64,000 bases of DNA from Siphonodentalium dalli. Lineage: Eukaryota > Mollusca > Scaphopoda > Gadilida > Siphonodentaliidae. The DNA lies in contig CP136066.1 in NCBI GenBank assembly GCA_032622095.1, forward strand, positions 168,404,664 through 168,468,663, read 5' to 3'. Numbering within the stretch: the stretch's first letter is position 1; each line of letters starts with the position of its first letter. The position numbers and the translations under genes were made by a program. This document shows positions 11,880 to 22,603 of this stretch, one piece after another. The notes beneath the pieces are model-generated. The model was not told the DNA's origin and did not search any database. It saw only the letters and a list, made by a program, of their open reading frames with translations.

Positions 11880-12600
11880 GTCAACTCAATTTTTTCTTTT
11901 ATTAATTTCCATCCACGATTTTACATCAGCTATACAGTCCTGTATTTGTTTAATTTTTTCGATCATGTCACAAGTCTGGAAAGAAAGGTACATTTGAATA
12001 TCGTCAGCATACATGTGATAACGGAACCTTGTGGAACTCCGAAGTGAATCAATTTAGGTTCCGAGAACGTGACGCAAATTTGTACTTTTTGCGTACGATC
12101 AGTCAGATATGATTCGAACGAATCGATAACAGTTTCTGAGAAACCAAATGTAGAAGAGAGCCGCTTAATAAGGATAGAATGATCGACTATGTCGAACGCG
12201 GCGGACAAATCCAGACAGGCAACAATTGTTACAAGGACTTCATCTGCACTAGTGATGCATATTGAGGCCGTTTCCGTGCTATGGTTCTTTCTGTATGCAG
12301 ACTGGAATGGCTCATTGAGTTTTGTTGTTAACCAAGTGATCACGAAGGTATTACAACACGACATGTTGTAACATTTTAGAGACGAATTGCAAGTTTGAAA
12401 CGGGCCTGTAAGTTGTTCCGATCCCATCTTGGCTTCTTCATGAGTGGTTTAACAATTGCATGCTTAAAAGCGTTAGGAAAAACGCCATGTCTTAAAGATG
12501 AGTTGAATATAGGTGCTATTGCCGAAAGGGTCAATCAACATTACGATAAGCAAAAAATTGGCTTAGAAATAGCAAATGTGGACCAATTTCGGGTATACAC
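11880..12600 (-). mobile_element. Degraded LINE reverse transcriptase with an internal deletion at the active site
   Basis: The open segment 12427-11963 reads FQSAYRKNHSTETA, CLDLSAAFDIVDHSIL and FESYLTDRTQKVQI, then GVPQGSV. These are hallmark blocks of RT motifs 3, A and B in CR1/L2-like Jockey-superfamily LINEs. Further upstream in another frame is AIVKPLMKKP (12480-12430). Just after GVPQGSV the sequence jumps, out of frame, to MYADDIQMYLSF (motif C with the catalytic YADD) and then IADVKSWMEINKRK. The roughly 20 residues normally between motifs B and C (family knowledge) are missing, so the copy carries a deletion-induced frameshift as well as stops. It is distinct in sequence from the LINE at 8160-9219. 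Confidence 0.88.
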
Positions 12601-12628
12601 CCTTTTATGCACAGTGTGTCCATGTTAA

Positions 12629-12889
12629 CCCTTTACTGGCGGGAGCTGCGCTGGTGCAGTAACAAATATCACATGCCAGTGCATTATCTTACATATGCAT
12701 GTCTCCCATATGGGCCTCGCATATATAGGAGTATGTTCTGACTTACACTTTCAAGGTTAGGCCAACGTATTCTCTTATTTATGCGATTCTGCCATAAGGA
12801 GCCTGACATATATAAGAGAATACACTGGCTTACAAGATCAAGGTAAATATTGTTTTATATATGCGACGAGGCTCCCTATGGGCGGATAA
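12629..12889 (+). mobile_element. Hairpin-rich TTAA-family MITE, left-complete copy
   Basis: It starts after TTAA (12625-12628) with CCCTTTACTGGCGGGAGCTG. It continues through GCCAGTGCATTATCTTA, the TATGCATGTCTCCCATATGG hairpin segment and AAGGTAAATATTGTT. Its right end is lost where the 33/35/43-bp minisatellite begins. The last MITE-like bases (GGCTCCCTATGGGC) run straight into GGATAATATG, the array core. Confidence 0.75.
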
Positions 12890-15505
12890 TATGTTCATAT
12901 GAGAACCTCCCCTATGTATGACCGGTGGATAATATGAACCCCCACCGCGTATGACCGGCTGATAATATGTTCATTTCAGAACCTCCCCCACCTATGACCG
13001 AACGATAATATGAGAACTTCCCTCGCATATGACCGGCGGATAATATGAACCTCCACCGCGTATGACCGGCGGATAATATGTTCATATGAGAACCTCCACC
13101 ACGTATGACCGGTGGATAATATGAACCTCCACCACGTATGACCGGCGAATAATATGTTCATATCAGAACCTCCCACACGTATGACCGGAGGATAATATGA
13201 GAACATCCCTCGTGTATGACCGGCGGATAATATGAACCTCCACCGCGTATGACAGGCAGATAATATGTTCATATGAGAACCTCCCCTACGTATGACCAGA
13301 GGATAATATGAGAACCTCCCTCGCGTATGACCGGTGGATAATATGAGAACCTCCCTCGCGTATGACCGGCGGATAATATGTTCATATGAGAACCACCACC
13401 GCGTATGACCGGCGGATAATATGTTCATATGAGAACCTCCACCGCATATGACCGGCGGATAATATGTTCATATGAGAACCTCCACCGCGTATGACCGGTG
13501 GATAATATGAACCTCCACCACGTATGACCGGCGAATAATATGTTCATATCAGAACCTCCCCCATGTATGACCGGAGTATAATATGAGAACCTCCCTCGCG
13601 TATGACCGGCGGATAATATGAACCTCCACCGCGTATGACCGGCGGATAATATGTTCATATGAGAACCTCCCAAGCGTATGACCGGTGGTTAATATGAACC
13701 TCCACCACGTATGACTGGCGAATAATATGTTCATATCAGAACCTCCCACACGTATGACCGGAGGATACTATGAGAACGTCCCTCGTGTATGACCGGCGGA
13801 TAATATGAACCTCCACCGCGTATGACAGGCAGATAATATGTTCATATGAGAACCTCCCCTACGTATGACCAGAGGATAATATGAGAACCTCCCTCGCGTA
13901 TGAACGGTGGATAATATGAGAACCTCCCTCACGTATGACTGGCGGGTAATATGTTCATATGAGAACCTCCACCGCGTATGACCGGCGGATAATATGTTCA
14001 TATGAGAACCTCCCCTATGTATGACCGGTGGATAATATAAACCCCCACCGCGTATGACCGGCTGATAATATGTTCATTTCAGAACCTCCCCCACCTATGA
14101 CCGAACGATAATATGAGAACTTCCCTCTCGTATGACCGGCGGATAATATGAACCTCCACCGCGTATGACCGGCGGATAATATGTTCATATGAGAACCTCC
14201 CAAGCGTATGACCGGCAGATAATATGTTCATATGAGAACCTCCCCTACGTATGACCGGAGGATAATATGAGAACCTCCCTCGCGTATGACCGGTGGATAA
14301 TATGAGAACCTCCCTCGCGTATGACCGGCGGATAATATGTTCATATGAGAACCTCCAACGCGTATGACCGGCGGATAATATGTTCATATGAGAACCTACC
14401 CTACGAATGACCGGTGGATAATATGAACCTCCCTCGCGTATGACCGGCGGATAATATGTTCATATGAGAACCTCCACCGCATATGACCGGCGGATAATAT
14501 GTTCATATAAAAACCTCCACTGCGTATGACCGGTGGATAATATGAACCTCCACCACGTATGACCGGCGAATAATATGTTCATATCAGAACCTCCCCCACG
14601 TATGACCGGAGGATAATATGAGAACCTCCCTCGCGTATGACCGGTGGATAATATGAGAACCTCCATCGCGTATGACCGGCGGATAATATGTTCATATCAG
14701 AACCTCCCCGACATTTGACCGGAGGATAATATGAGAACTTCCCTCGCGTATGACCGGCGGATAATATGAACCTCCACCGCGTATGACCGGCGGATAATAT
14801 GTTCATATGAGAACCTCCCAAGCGTATGACCGGAGGATAATATGAGAACCTCCCTCGCTTATGACCGGTGGATAATATGAGAACCTCCCTTGCATATGAC
14901 CAGCGGATAATATGTTCATATGAGAATCTCCACCGCGTATGGACGGTGGATAATATGAACCTCCACCGCGTATGACCTGCGAATAATATGTTCATATCAG
15001 AACCTCCCCCACGTAAGACCGGTGGATAATATGAGAACCTCCCTCGCGTATGACCGGCGGATAATATGAACCTCCACCGCGTATGACCGGCAGATAATAT
15101 GTTCATATGAAAACCTCCCCTACGTATGACCGGAGGATAATATGAGAACCTCCCTCGCGTATAACCGGTGGATAATATGAGAACCTCCCTCGCGTATGAC
15201 CGGCGGATAATATGTTCATATGAGAACCTCCCCAACGTATGACCTGAGGATAATATGAGAACATCCCTCGCGTATGACAGGTGGATAATATGAACCTCCA
15301 CCGCGTATGACCGGCAGATAATATGTTCATATCAGAACCTCCCCCGCGTATGACCGGAGGTAATATGAGAACTTCCCTCGCGTATGACCGACGGATAATA
15401 TGAACCTCCACCGCGTATGACCGGCAGATAATATGTTCATATGAGAACCTCACCCACGTATGACTGGCAGATAATATGAGAACTTCCACCGCATATGAAT
15501 GGCGG
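12890..15505 (+). repeat. Large mosaic minisatellite, 33/35/43-bp units, about 65-70 copies
   Basis: All units share AACCTCC, then a variable ACCGCG/CTCGCG/CCTACG hexamer, then TATGACCGGCGGATAATATG. They differ in the spacer after ATATG. No spacer gives 33 bp, AG gives 35 bp, and TTCATATGAG (itself part of an ATATGTTCATAT palindrome) gives 43 bp. The three types alternate in recurring higher-order blocks, for example 13,010-13,260 compared with 13,580-13,830. Minus-strand frames up to 240 codons with a repeating NILSAGHTRWRFSYEH motif arise because the unit lacks minus-strand stops. They hop frame whenever a 35- or 43-bp unit intervenes, so I treat them as non-coding. Confidence 0.93.
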
Positions 15506-16046
15506 ACACATAAGTTTTTAAGTCGATAAACACTATTTGATTTGAATATTCTTTTGAATAGTCTTACCATTGACATATTCATTCGTTCAAACCAGTTGAT
15601 CTATTTTGTAACTTGGCTTTTAGTCGCTGGGCTCCGGCATCTGGGCTTTTAGTCACTACTGAAATACAAATAAGTGCGAATATCTTGGAGCGAATTTCTG
15701 CAACAATTTCACCGCCTGTTGGACCCATTTGGAACAAAATACATTCCCTGTGTCTAATTCTACATTTTGATATACTATACGCCCTATTATATTGAATATA
15801 CCGGCTGAAATCGATCCTGTAATTGTAAACATCGAGTCTATTTTTAGCTGTTTTATCGGAGCGTGTTTGCGTGTTCACCATTACAATATTCGCACTAAAA
15901 CAGCCATATTGTAGCTAAAAACGAATGCACAGTATTCCACTGCGTTATTTGATACCTAAACTTGTTGTTTGCTAGTGTATTCATCGAGAAATCTAAATTC
16001 TAAACATTAATGTCGAACGCAGTTTTTCGTGTTTGTGGCATTTTAT
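15506..16046. other. Intergenic, one unrecognised 100-codon minus frame
   Basis: A frame from 15881 to 15579 on the minus strand has a balanced composition. It has no signal peptide, domain or splice site I can defend. Otherwise nothing recognised. Confidence 0.25.
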
Positions 16047-16490
16047 GTTAGGTCAGTTGTCGACCGAATAATGTAACTTCCGGTGTCCTGTCAGTGGCGG
16101 GGTTAATATGTGTGGATAGGGCGAATGTGGACCTTTCATTAGACACCAAAAGTAGCCCTCTACGCGCTGTATCCTCGAGATATCGGCCGTCCCACGCAAT
16201 TTTAAAATCATGTCCCGCAGATTGTCATTCTATCCAAAATTCCACCCCATGTTAGGTCAATTGTCGATCAAATAATGCAACTTCTGGTGTCCGGTCAGTG
16301 GTGGGGTTAATATGTGTGGATTGGGCGAATGTGGGCCTTTCGTTAGACATCAAAATGAGCCCCCCTACGCCCTGTATTCCTCGAGATATCGGCCGTCCCA
16401 CGCAATTTGAAATTCTGTCCCGCAGATTGTCGTTTTGTCCCATATCCCATCCCTTCCCGCAGATTGTCATGTCCCATCTATATTTGTTCA
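16047..16490 (+). repeat. Tandem duplication of a 204-bp unit
   Basis: GTTAGGTCAGTTGTCGA at 16047 recurs at 16251, followed throughout by the same order: AATAATG-AACTTC-GGTGTCC, GGGGTTAATATGTGTGGAT, CTCGAGATATCGGCCGTCCC, GTCCCGCAGATTGTC. The third end motif (CCCGCAGATTGTC) is present again near 16458, so a short remnant of another unit follows. Confidence 0.85.
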
Positions 16491-16499
16491 CTACCGATA

Positions 16500-16760
16500 A
16501 TTTATATGGCCCAGAAAACTGACCAAATTGGTATGAAGATGGATAACTCTAAAATCAAGTAGCTTTTTTGTGTCAAACCGGCAAAATTTCATTGAACAAA
16601 ATGTTGATAAATAACAGGTTTTGGGCAATTTTATGCTATAGTTGACTTTGGTTAGCATTATTTTTGGCATTACTCGATTCTGATAACTGAAGCGGCATTT
16701 AAAAAAATATTGTTGTTGGAATCTGATGATATGGGGAGTATCGAATCGGATTGAGTATCT
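16500..16760 (+). mobile_element. TTAA-flanked MITE (AGGTACTCAATCC family), truncated copy
   Basis: The right part matches the reverse complement of 17532-17965 (GGCAAAATTTCATTGAACAA, AACAGGTTTTGGGCAATTTT, GGATTGAGTATC). It ends at TTAA (16761-16764). It begins abruptly at TATGGCCCAGAAAAC, half-way through the element. Confidence 0.75.
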
Positions 16761-16764
16761 TTAA

Positions 16765-17527
16765 AAGCTTGATTTACCAACCACTATTTTGTGTCTTTTC
16801 CGATAGTCTATTAACCGAATTTTGGCGCATTAGTTGGAGTGATATTAACTCAACAAATTTATCACTGGTATGGACTTGATCGCCGATTGGAAGTGTATAA
16901 AAAGTATCACACACACTCAAAATATGCTTATTTTCATCTTCACTCGGTATTTCGTTCATTTTTAAAAGACTTCCCGCTAATGGGTGCTAATTCCAGCATT
17001 GACAAGAGCTATTCTTGATTAGTTTGAATATACTTCATCAATAACAGTGAATGTTACCGGGTAGCTCATGTTGAGCGACATATTTATGACATATGTTGTA
17101 CGTATTTTATCAGTGTCTAAGATGAGACGTTGTCAATTATCGACAAACACGTGCCTAAAAAAAATCACTCTTTAAAATATCTTCTTCGAGAAAACAAAAA
17201 CGCTCTTTAAATATAAAACGCTCTTCAAATTGTTTATATATTTTTTTTCAGTTCTGAATATATAGTCAATTTAAATTTCTTCGGAAAAACGCTCTTAACC
17301 GAATCACTTTATAAAAAAAATGTTTTTTTTATTTTGTATTTAATTTCTGAATATCTCCGTTATTTCGTCAATATAATAATCATGTTGTGTCCGTGGTCAG
17401 ATCAGTATTGAGGCTTATATATCGTAATGGTGGGGTCGATATCTAGAGATGGTAAATCATATCCGCAATTAAGTATATATCTGACAATACTATGCGGATC
17501 GGGTGCTTCGATATATTGACAATACTT
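16765..17527. other. Intergenic with a cluster of AACGCTCTT motifs
   Basis: A 61-codon minus frame (16959-16774) is unrecognised. Between 17160 and 17310 the motif AACGCTCTT or ACTCTTTAAA occurs several times at irregular spacing. The reverse form (AAGAGCGTT) recurs elsewhere after AATAAA. Confidence 0.35.
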
Positions 17528-17531
17528 TTAA

Positions 17532-17965
17532 AGGTACTCAATCCGATTCGACGTTCCCCATATCATCAGATTCGAACAACAACATTATTTTAAATGCCGC
17601 TTCAGTTATCAGAATCGATTAATTGCCCAAAAATAATGCTAACCACAGTCAACTATAGTATAAAATTGCCCAAAACCTGTTATTTATCAACATTTTGTTC
17701 AACGAAATTTTGCCGGCAGTGAAATATCTGACACAAAAAAGCCACTGGATTTTAGAGTTATCGATCTTCATCCGCTATCTGGTCAGATAAGTTCTTCTCG
17801 TCGACAGTTTACTGGGTCACATACAATTAAAATAATAGATTTCAAACATCGATATCTGATCATTCCTAGCTTTGATGGGTGGGTTCCTCGACTCGAATCA
17901 AATCATTTTTACCCCCGAAGCCAAGGAAATAGTAATTTGCGAGCGTTAATTCGGATTGAGTATCT
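17532..17965 (+). mobile_element. TTAA-flanked MITE, complete copy (434 bp)
   Basis: The ends AGGTACTCAATCCGATTC and TCGGATTGAGTATC are inverted and flanked by TTAA at 17528-17531 and 17966-17969. The interior matches 10837-11245 in its right half. In its left half it matches the truncated copy at 16500-16760. No transposase frame. Confidence 0.8.
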
Positions 17966-17969
17966 TTAA

Positions 17970-20115
17970 GAACAACACATCGTTAAGTCGTGATCGAAGG
18001 AGGAAGCAAGTCAGTAGTCATGCTTGTCAGTTCAATAGGCCGATGCGTGGCACAGTGGCAGAGTCCTGCGGAAATTTCAATTTCAAGCTTGTTTTCCAAT
18101 CTTCGTGTTAACCGAATATCCCCACTCCACTTGAGTTTGTCACGAATACCGGGAATACCATGTTGAATGCATTTTAGTTGAATATATTATATACAGTAGA
18201 TATGTGGAATCATTAGCTAAAGATCAAAAGTTACTGCCCATATATTTATTGTATGCCTCCTATGTGGAGAAGAATATAGACATAAAGGTTACAATATGCA
18301 TGGTATATATACATGTACATGGTTATCACAACGTCATTAAACACACACCTCTCAGAGCTGCGGTATATGGTTTTATAGTAGCCATATGCATGTGAGGCGA
18401 GAATGCATGTCTATACTGTAGTAGTTATAACATGATATGCGAATGCTGTTCGATATTATGGTGAGTATTTATGACAACAATATACTGGCTAAACTAGTAT
18501 GAAATTGAGTTTCCCACGAATAAAACGACACATGGTGAGCAGGTAAGTTGGTGAGTCCAGAATAATAGGCTCCATTTGATGCAAGACTTCGTCGGGAGGG
18601 ATAACGATATCTGTTCCAAGAAGAAAACCACGTAGTGTAGAGTCACTGATTGTGTCCAGATATAGGTATGTTGCTATCCCATAGTGGTTGAGCATGTGGT
18701 CAAAATAACCATTCCTCATGCCGGTGATGTGATCGGAAGTGCAGTATAGTGCATCACGTGCAGAAGTTCATTATCATAGCACCTCTGACAAGCATAACAC
18801 ACAAGGTTATTTTGTATGTCGTTTTGTTCAATAGCAATCCGAGATATTTCAACTTTTCGTCATAATGAGGGTATTTTCTAAGTAGTCAGACTTAATTCCA
18901 CAAGCTACCTCGAGTTGACAAATATTTCCCTTCAGTTTATAGGGTAAATAATTTAGATCCGTCATTGATATCGTAAGATCTGTATCTGTATAAAGTTTCT
19001 GCGCGCGTGCATAGATATATAGATACGTTTATTTGAGCAATAATCGATGAAACGTTTACAAAATTATAGTATTGCACAGTAGCAGGATGATCTAGTTGGC
19101 CGTCTTCGTGCTGTCCATAGTACAGGTGCCATATGAACATATAACGACGTATTTACAACTTTACAGACTATTTCATATTTGGTTGGCCGCTTGGTGCCTA
19201 ATTTTAATATGCAAAATCAGAATTTTAATCGAGATTGAATTGTATTTTGAACAATGATATCCTATAATAACTGAGATTTTGAACAATTTCGAATGCTTGT
19301 GAAAAAAAACTAGTGGGGTGGTTGCGACAGTCCTGTATCATATTCCCGGACAAGTCCGTGCACGTGACACATTTCGAAAGTTAAACGTGCTCAGGTGATT
19401 GAGTCAAGTAGCATTCTGCCTACTTAAAATGTAGCCTGTGGAAGATGCAGAACACTTTATTCATGTATTGCCCCCTTTATTCACACCAACGAACAGAACT
19501 GATACATGCATGTTATCGGATCCTTTCGAGTCGTGTCATACGAAGCTCTTTTTAAAAGGAGATCTAACTTTAACCGTCAACGAAAATTGTATTCTAACAG
19601 AAATAGCTTTAACATTCAAAAAATCGTCCGGAATATTTGCGACGTGCAGCGAATGATCTGTAAATACAGAAAATCCGAAACCCGTGGCATAAACCAACAT
19701 CAGCATTCGTATTCGGTCTCTAAAACCCTTAAACCCACTCGACGTGCGATTTCCTCGCGTTCCTTTTGCGCAAATTCTAGTATAAAAAGTGCGTCTATTT
19801 CAGACAAAGTTCAAACATAAAATCTGATCTGATGACATAGAAACGGCTAATATTAGTATGGGGGGGCTTGTTGACCCCACTTCTAAAAATAGATTTTATG
19901 GGGGTAAAATTGTTTGTACTAAAATATTCCAAAAAAAATAATTCAAAAACCTAATTTTTTTTTCCAAAATTAAAAAAAAAGAATATTTTTTTTAAATCTC
20001 AAAAATTTATAACGAGTTTTCGGTCTCTTACCCAAATATCGGCCGACTATTAAATGTCGAATGTTTTTTAATTATTTGCGTGTAATATATTTTGTTATTG
20101 GTCAACTATTTTTGT
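17970..20115. other. Intergenic, unrecognised short frames
   Basis: A 76-codon minus frame (18719-18489) has an even amino-acid composition but no domain I recognise and no clear splice sites. Strongly A/T-homopolymeric sequence lies at 19,900-20,110. No repeat family identified. Confidence 0.25.
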
Positions 20116-21210
20116 TCAAACAAATTTTAAATATTTTTCATGAAACTCTGTTAATTTTATTAATCGATGTTTAGAAATAGCTTTATACCAATTATATGTG
20201 TATGGACTGGTCCGAGTCGCTGTAATTTTGGTCATTGTCACCATCGGTATGAATGCATACATTTCAGTGTTTATCATCAGACGCAGTCCATACTCATATA
20301 ATTGTCTCCACAATACCTGAAATAATTTGACGCCATTACTCTTACATAAATAATAAAGAGCGTTTATTCTTTACTTCTCTATCCCGATGAAGTTATTGAG
20401 TATATGACACGTGTGCATTAGCGCGAATTATTGGAAGAATTATTGAGATGTTGTACTATTTTGAAAGCAGTCACGCTCAGACGAAGAGCGTGATGCGAAA
20501 TTACAACCTGAATGAACTGACATATTCGATGGAACAAATTTTCAAGTATGTACACACACATAATCACACGCGTCAATAGGGTAACACTGTATAGGTCGAA
20601 AAAGAGTGACACCTTGGATAAATTTACCAAATGACTACTATTATATCTGTTGACAGCTATGCGTGTTTCGACTAGTTTGATGTTAGCTCTCACTCGCGTG
20701 TCTGAACATCATTACCTGTTTAACGGGTTATGATCACGTAAGTTTGATAAGCTGTGTCATTGTTAGCATTAACTCGATAATTAGTTATCAAAAATATGCA
20801 TACATAATACGTACATGTGATAAGACACTCAATAATAGAAGTTACTTCGGTGTTATTGTTATAACACCATTACGTAATAACCACTTATAGACCTATTCAT
20901 ACTTACGCTCATATATAATCTTATATAATGTTAGCTCATCTGTGCTAACTATGTTAGGTAGTTATGGTATACAAATATCTATGACGAAGCTTCCTTTTAT
21001 GCAGGTACAGACACGCTTTCAATTAAGCTATCGATAGCGTGTGCATTCTTATTACATCATTAGTTGTTTAACGGGATATGATCACGTAAGGTGATAAGCT
21101 GTGTCATTGTTAGCATTAACGCGATAATTAGTTATCAAAAATATGCATACATAATACGTACATGTGATAAGACACGCAATAATAGAAGTTACTTTGGTGT
21201 TGTTGTTATA
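20116..21210 (-). repeat. Duplicated flanking DNA of the virus-like ORF block
   Basis: About 145 bp at 20717-20860 (TTTAACGGGTTATGATCACG onward) recurs almost unchanged at 21065-21210. About 33 bp at 20407-20440 (TGCATTAGCGCGAATTATTG) also recurs at 21903-21936, exactly over the start codon of the zinc-finger ORF. In the first copy the minus frame again starts with ATG and reads MHTCHI, resembling MHGCHL of the intact gene, before diverging. This suggests a partial 5' copy of that gene or its promoter. A 65-codon minus frame ends at 20116. Confidence 0.55.
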
Positions 21211-21358
21211 GTCAAGAGAAACAAGGGCTATTGAGAAGTATGGCCTTGTACGTAAATAATAAAGCGCGTTATCGAATATGTGTTACACCATATCCCCCTC
21301 CCCACTTATAGATATATAACGAAAACGAGAATAATATGTTGATGAAGTTTATTGAAAT

Positions 21359-21910
21359 TTAATCATTGTCAGAATCTTCGACCGTTAGATTTATTTCTAA
21401 CAGTTTCTTGAATGTTCTCATCGCTTCATCTGCAGCCCATTCATTATCATATCCGTGTTTGGTCAGTTTGACCATTTTCTTCATGATCATGTTATGTAGG
21501 GATGATGTTTTCAATCGATACTGGTATTCTATTAATCGTCTATAACTTTTGAGAAAGAGAGCAAACTCTGTGTCGATGGTAGCCTCTTCTCCCGACATGC
21601 TCTCTTCTCCTTTCGCATCATTGGTGACGCGTTTCATCATACTTTTGAATGTGTCCATCTCGTTGACACATAGCGCAGCTTTCTTACGACCGAATACCGT
21701 TCTACTACCGGCGACAGTATTATCTTCTGAATCTGACGAAGCGGTTCTAGATTCAGATTCAGATGAACGGGGAACGATATCAGATTCTAGGTCATCGGTA
21801 TCGTCTCCGAAGAAATTTGTCTCGGACATAACTACGTGTTTAAGCTGTTTATGTCTTTGTAGATTGTAGTTCGTCGATAAAATAATTCCGCATAAATGAC
21901 ACCCGTGCAT
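21359..21910 (-). CDS. Unspliced C2H2 zinc-finger protein of a virus-like gene block
   Basis: Complete frame of 183 codons from ATG at 21910. Residues 4-25 form a canonical single C2H2 finger (CHLC, then H and H after LQRHKQLK). Next come an acidic/serine linker (about residues 35-65) and a mostly helical C-terminal half with LKSYRRLIEYQYRLKTSSLH. The stop TAA is followed about 10 bases later by AATAAA on the minus strand, a plausible polyadenylation signal. It lies 76 bp downstream of the 21987-22421 ORF on the same strand. Intronless, densely packed small ORFs of this kind are typical of virus-derived or Maverick/Polinton-like DNA. I cannot name a homologue. A nucleic-acid-binding role is inferred only from the finger. 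Confidence 0.6.
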   Translation of the reverse strand: MHGCHLCGIILSTNYNLQRHKQLKHVVMSETNFFGDDTDDLESDIVPRSSESESRTASSDSEDNTVAGSRTVFGRKKAALCVNEMDTFKSMMKRVTNDAKGEESMSGEEATIDTEFALFLKSYRRLIEYQYRLKTSSLHNMIMKKMVKLTKHGYDNEWAADEAMRTFKKLLEINLTVEDSDND

Positions 21911-21986
21911 TATCGCGAATTATTGGAAGAACGATCACTCTTATAAGTAGCGATACAAAGAGAGAATAAGGTGTGGTATACAACCC

Positions 21987-22421
21987 TCACGTTAAGAGTG
22001 CGTTCGTCCCGGGTCTAGGGTATAGATCTTTGACCGCCGGTGATTCAATTAATGCCAATTTATCAGTATGGTACTCTATGTATTCATTCATGATTTGGCT
22101 AATCGTATGACACTTTCTTTTCATTTTCTTCTTATTATTAGACAAACCTCCAGCTAACACTCTCTTGTTGGTTTGTTTGGACGCTTTACGTGTGTTTGTC
22201 AACTTATTTGCTGCAACTTCGGCCTTAGCCATTTCAATCGCTTGAGCGATGGGCGTCACTACGTTAATATGTGGTTTTAGAACGTCTTCTTCACTATCAC
22301 TATTGTTAGTTCTGTCAATAAAGTATCGACCCTTATTATCTGGCGTTAACTTCCCATCAAGCATGTCTCTGAAATGTTTTCTCCACGTTTCAATATCTGC
22401 TGGAATATACGGGATCGACAT
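21987..22421 (-). CDS. Unspliced basic protein of a virus-like gene block
   Basis: Complete frame of 144 codons from ATG at 22421. It begins MSIPYIPADIETWRKHFRDM, a compact N-terminal segment. A short DNSDSEED-type acidic patch follows, then a strongly basic stretch (about residues 78-105, with NNKKKMKRK) that looks like a nuclear-localisation or nucleic-acid-binding tail. The N-terminal style and size resemble accessory ORFs of Maverick/Polinton-like elements. That resemblance is from general impression, not a search. The gene sits between the membrane-protein ORF (182 bp upstream) and the zinc-finger ORF (76 bp downstream), all on minus. Function unknown. Confidence 0.55.
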   Translation of the reverse strand: MSIPYIPADIETWRKHFRDMLDGKLTPDNKGRYFIDRTNNSDSEEDVLKPHINVVTPIAQAIEMAKAEVAANKLTNTRKASKQTNKRVLAGGLSNNKKKMKRKCHTISQIMNEYIEYHTDKLALIESPAVKDLYPRPGTNALLT

Positions 22422-22603
22422 GTTTCTTCAAATGTAGTGTACAAGTCACTCTTTTTTCTGCATTTTATTTTAGAAAGTTTATCGCCTCTTATAAAAATCG
22501 ATTATCTGGATATTTATTAATAGAATCGTCGCTAGTCAGGTACAGATAATAATTATCCATATGACTATAGTTTCTAAAAAAAAAATCAATTCAAAGAGAA
22601 TAA

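Noticed and set aside
10033-15505. CRISPR-like arrays
   Set aside because: Units are head-to-tail without unique spacers, and the genome is clearly eukaryotic.
12976-15582. Long minus-strand frames (up to 240 codons) with a repeating peptide
   Set aside because: They are generated by the minisatellite, change frame with each 35- or 43-bp unit and have no common start or stop logic.
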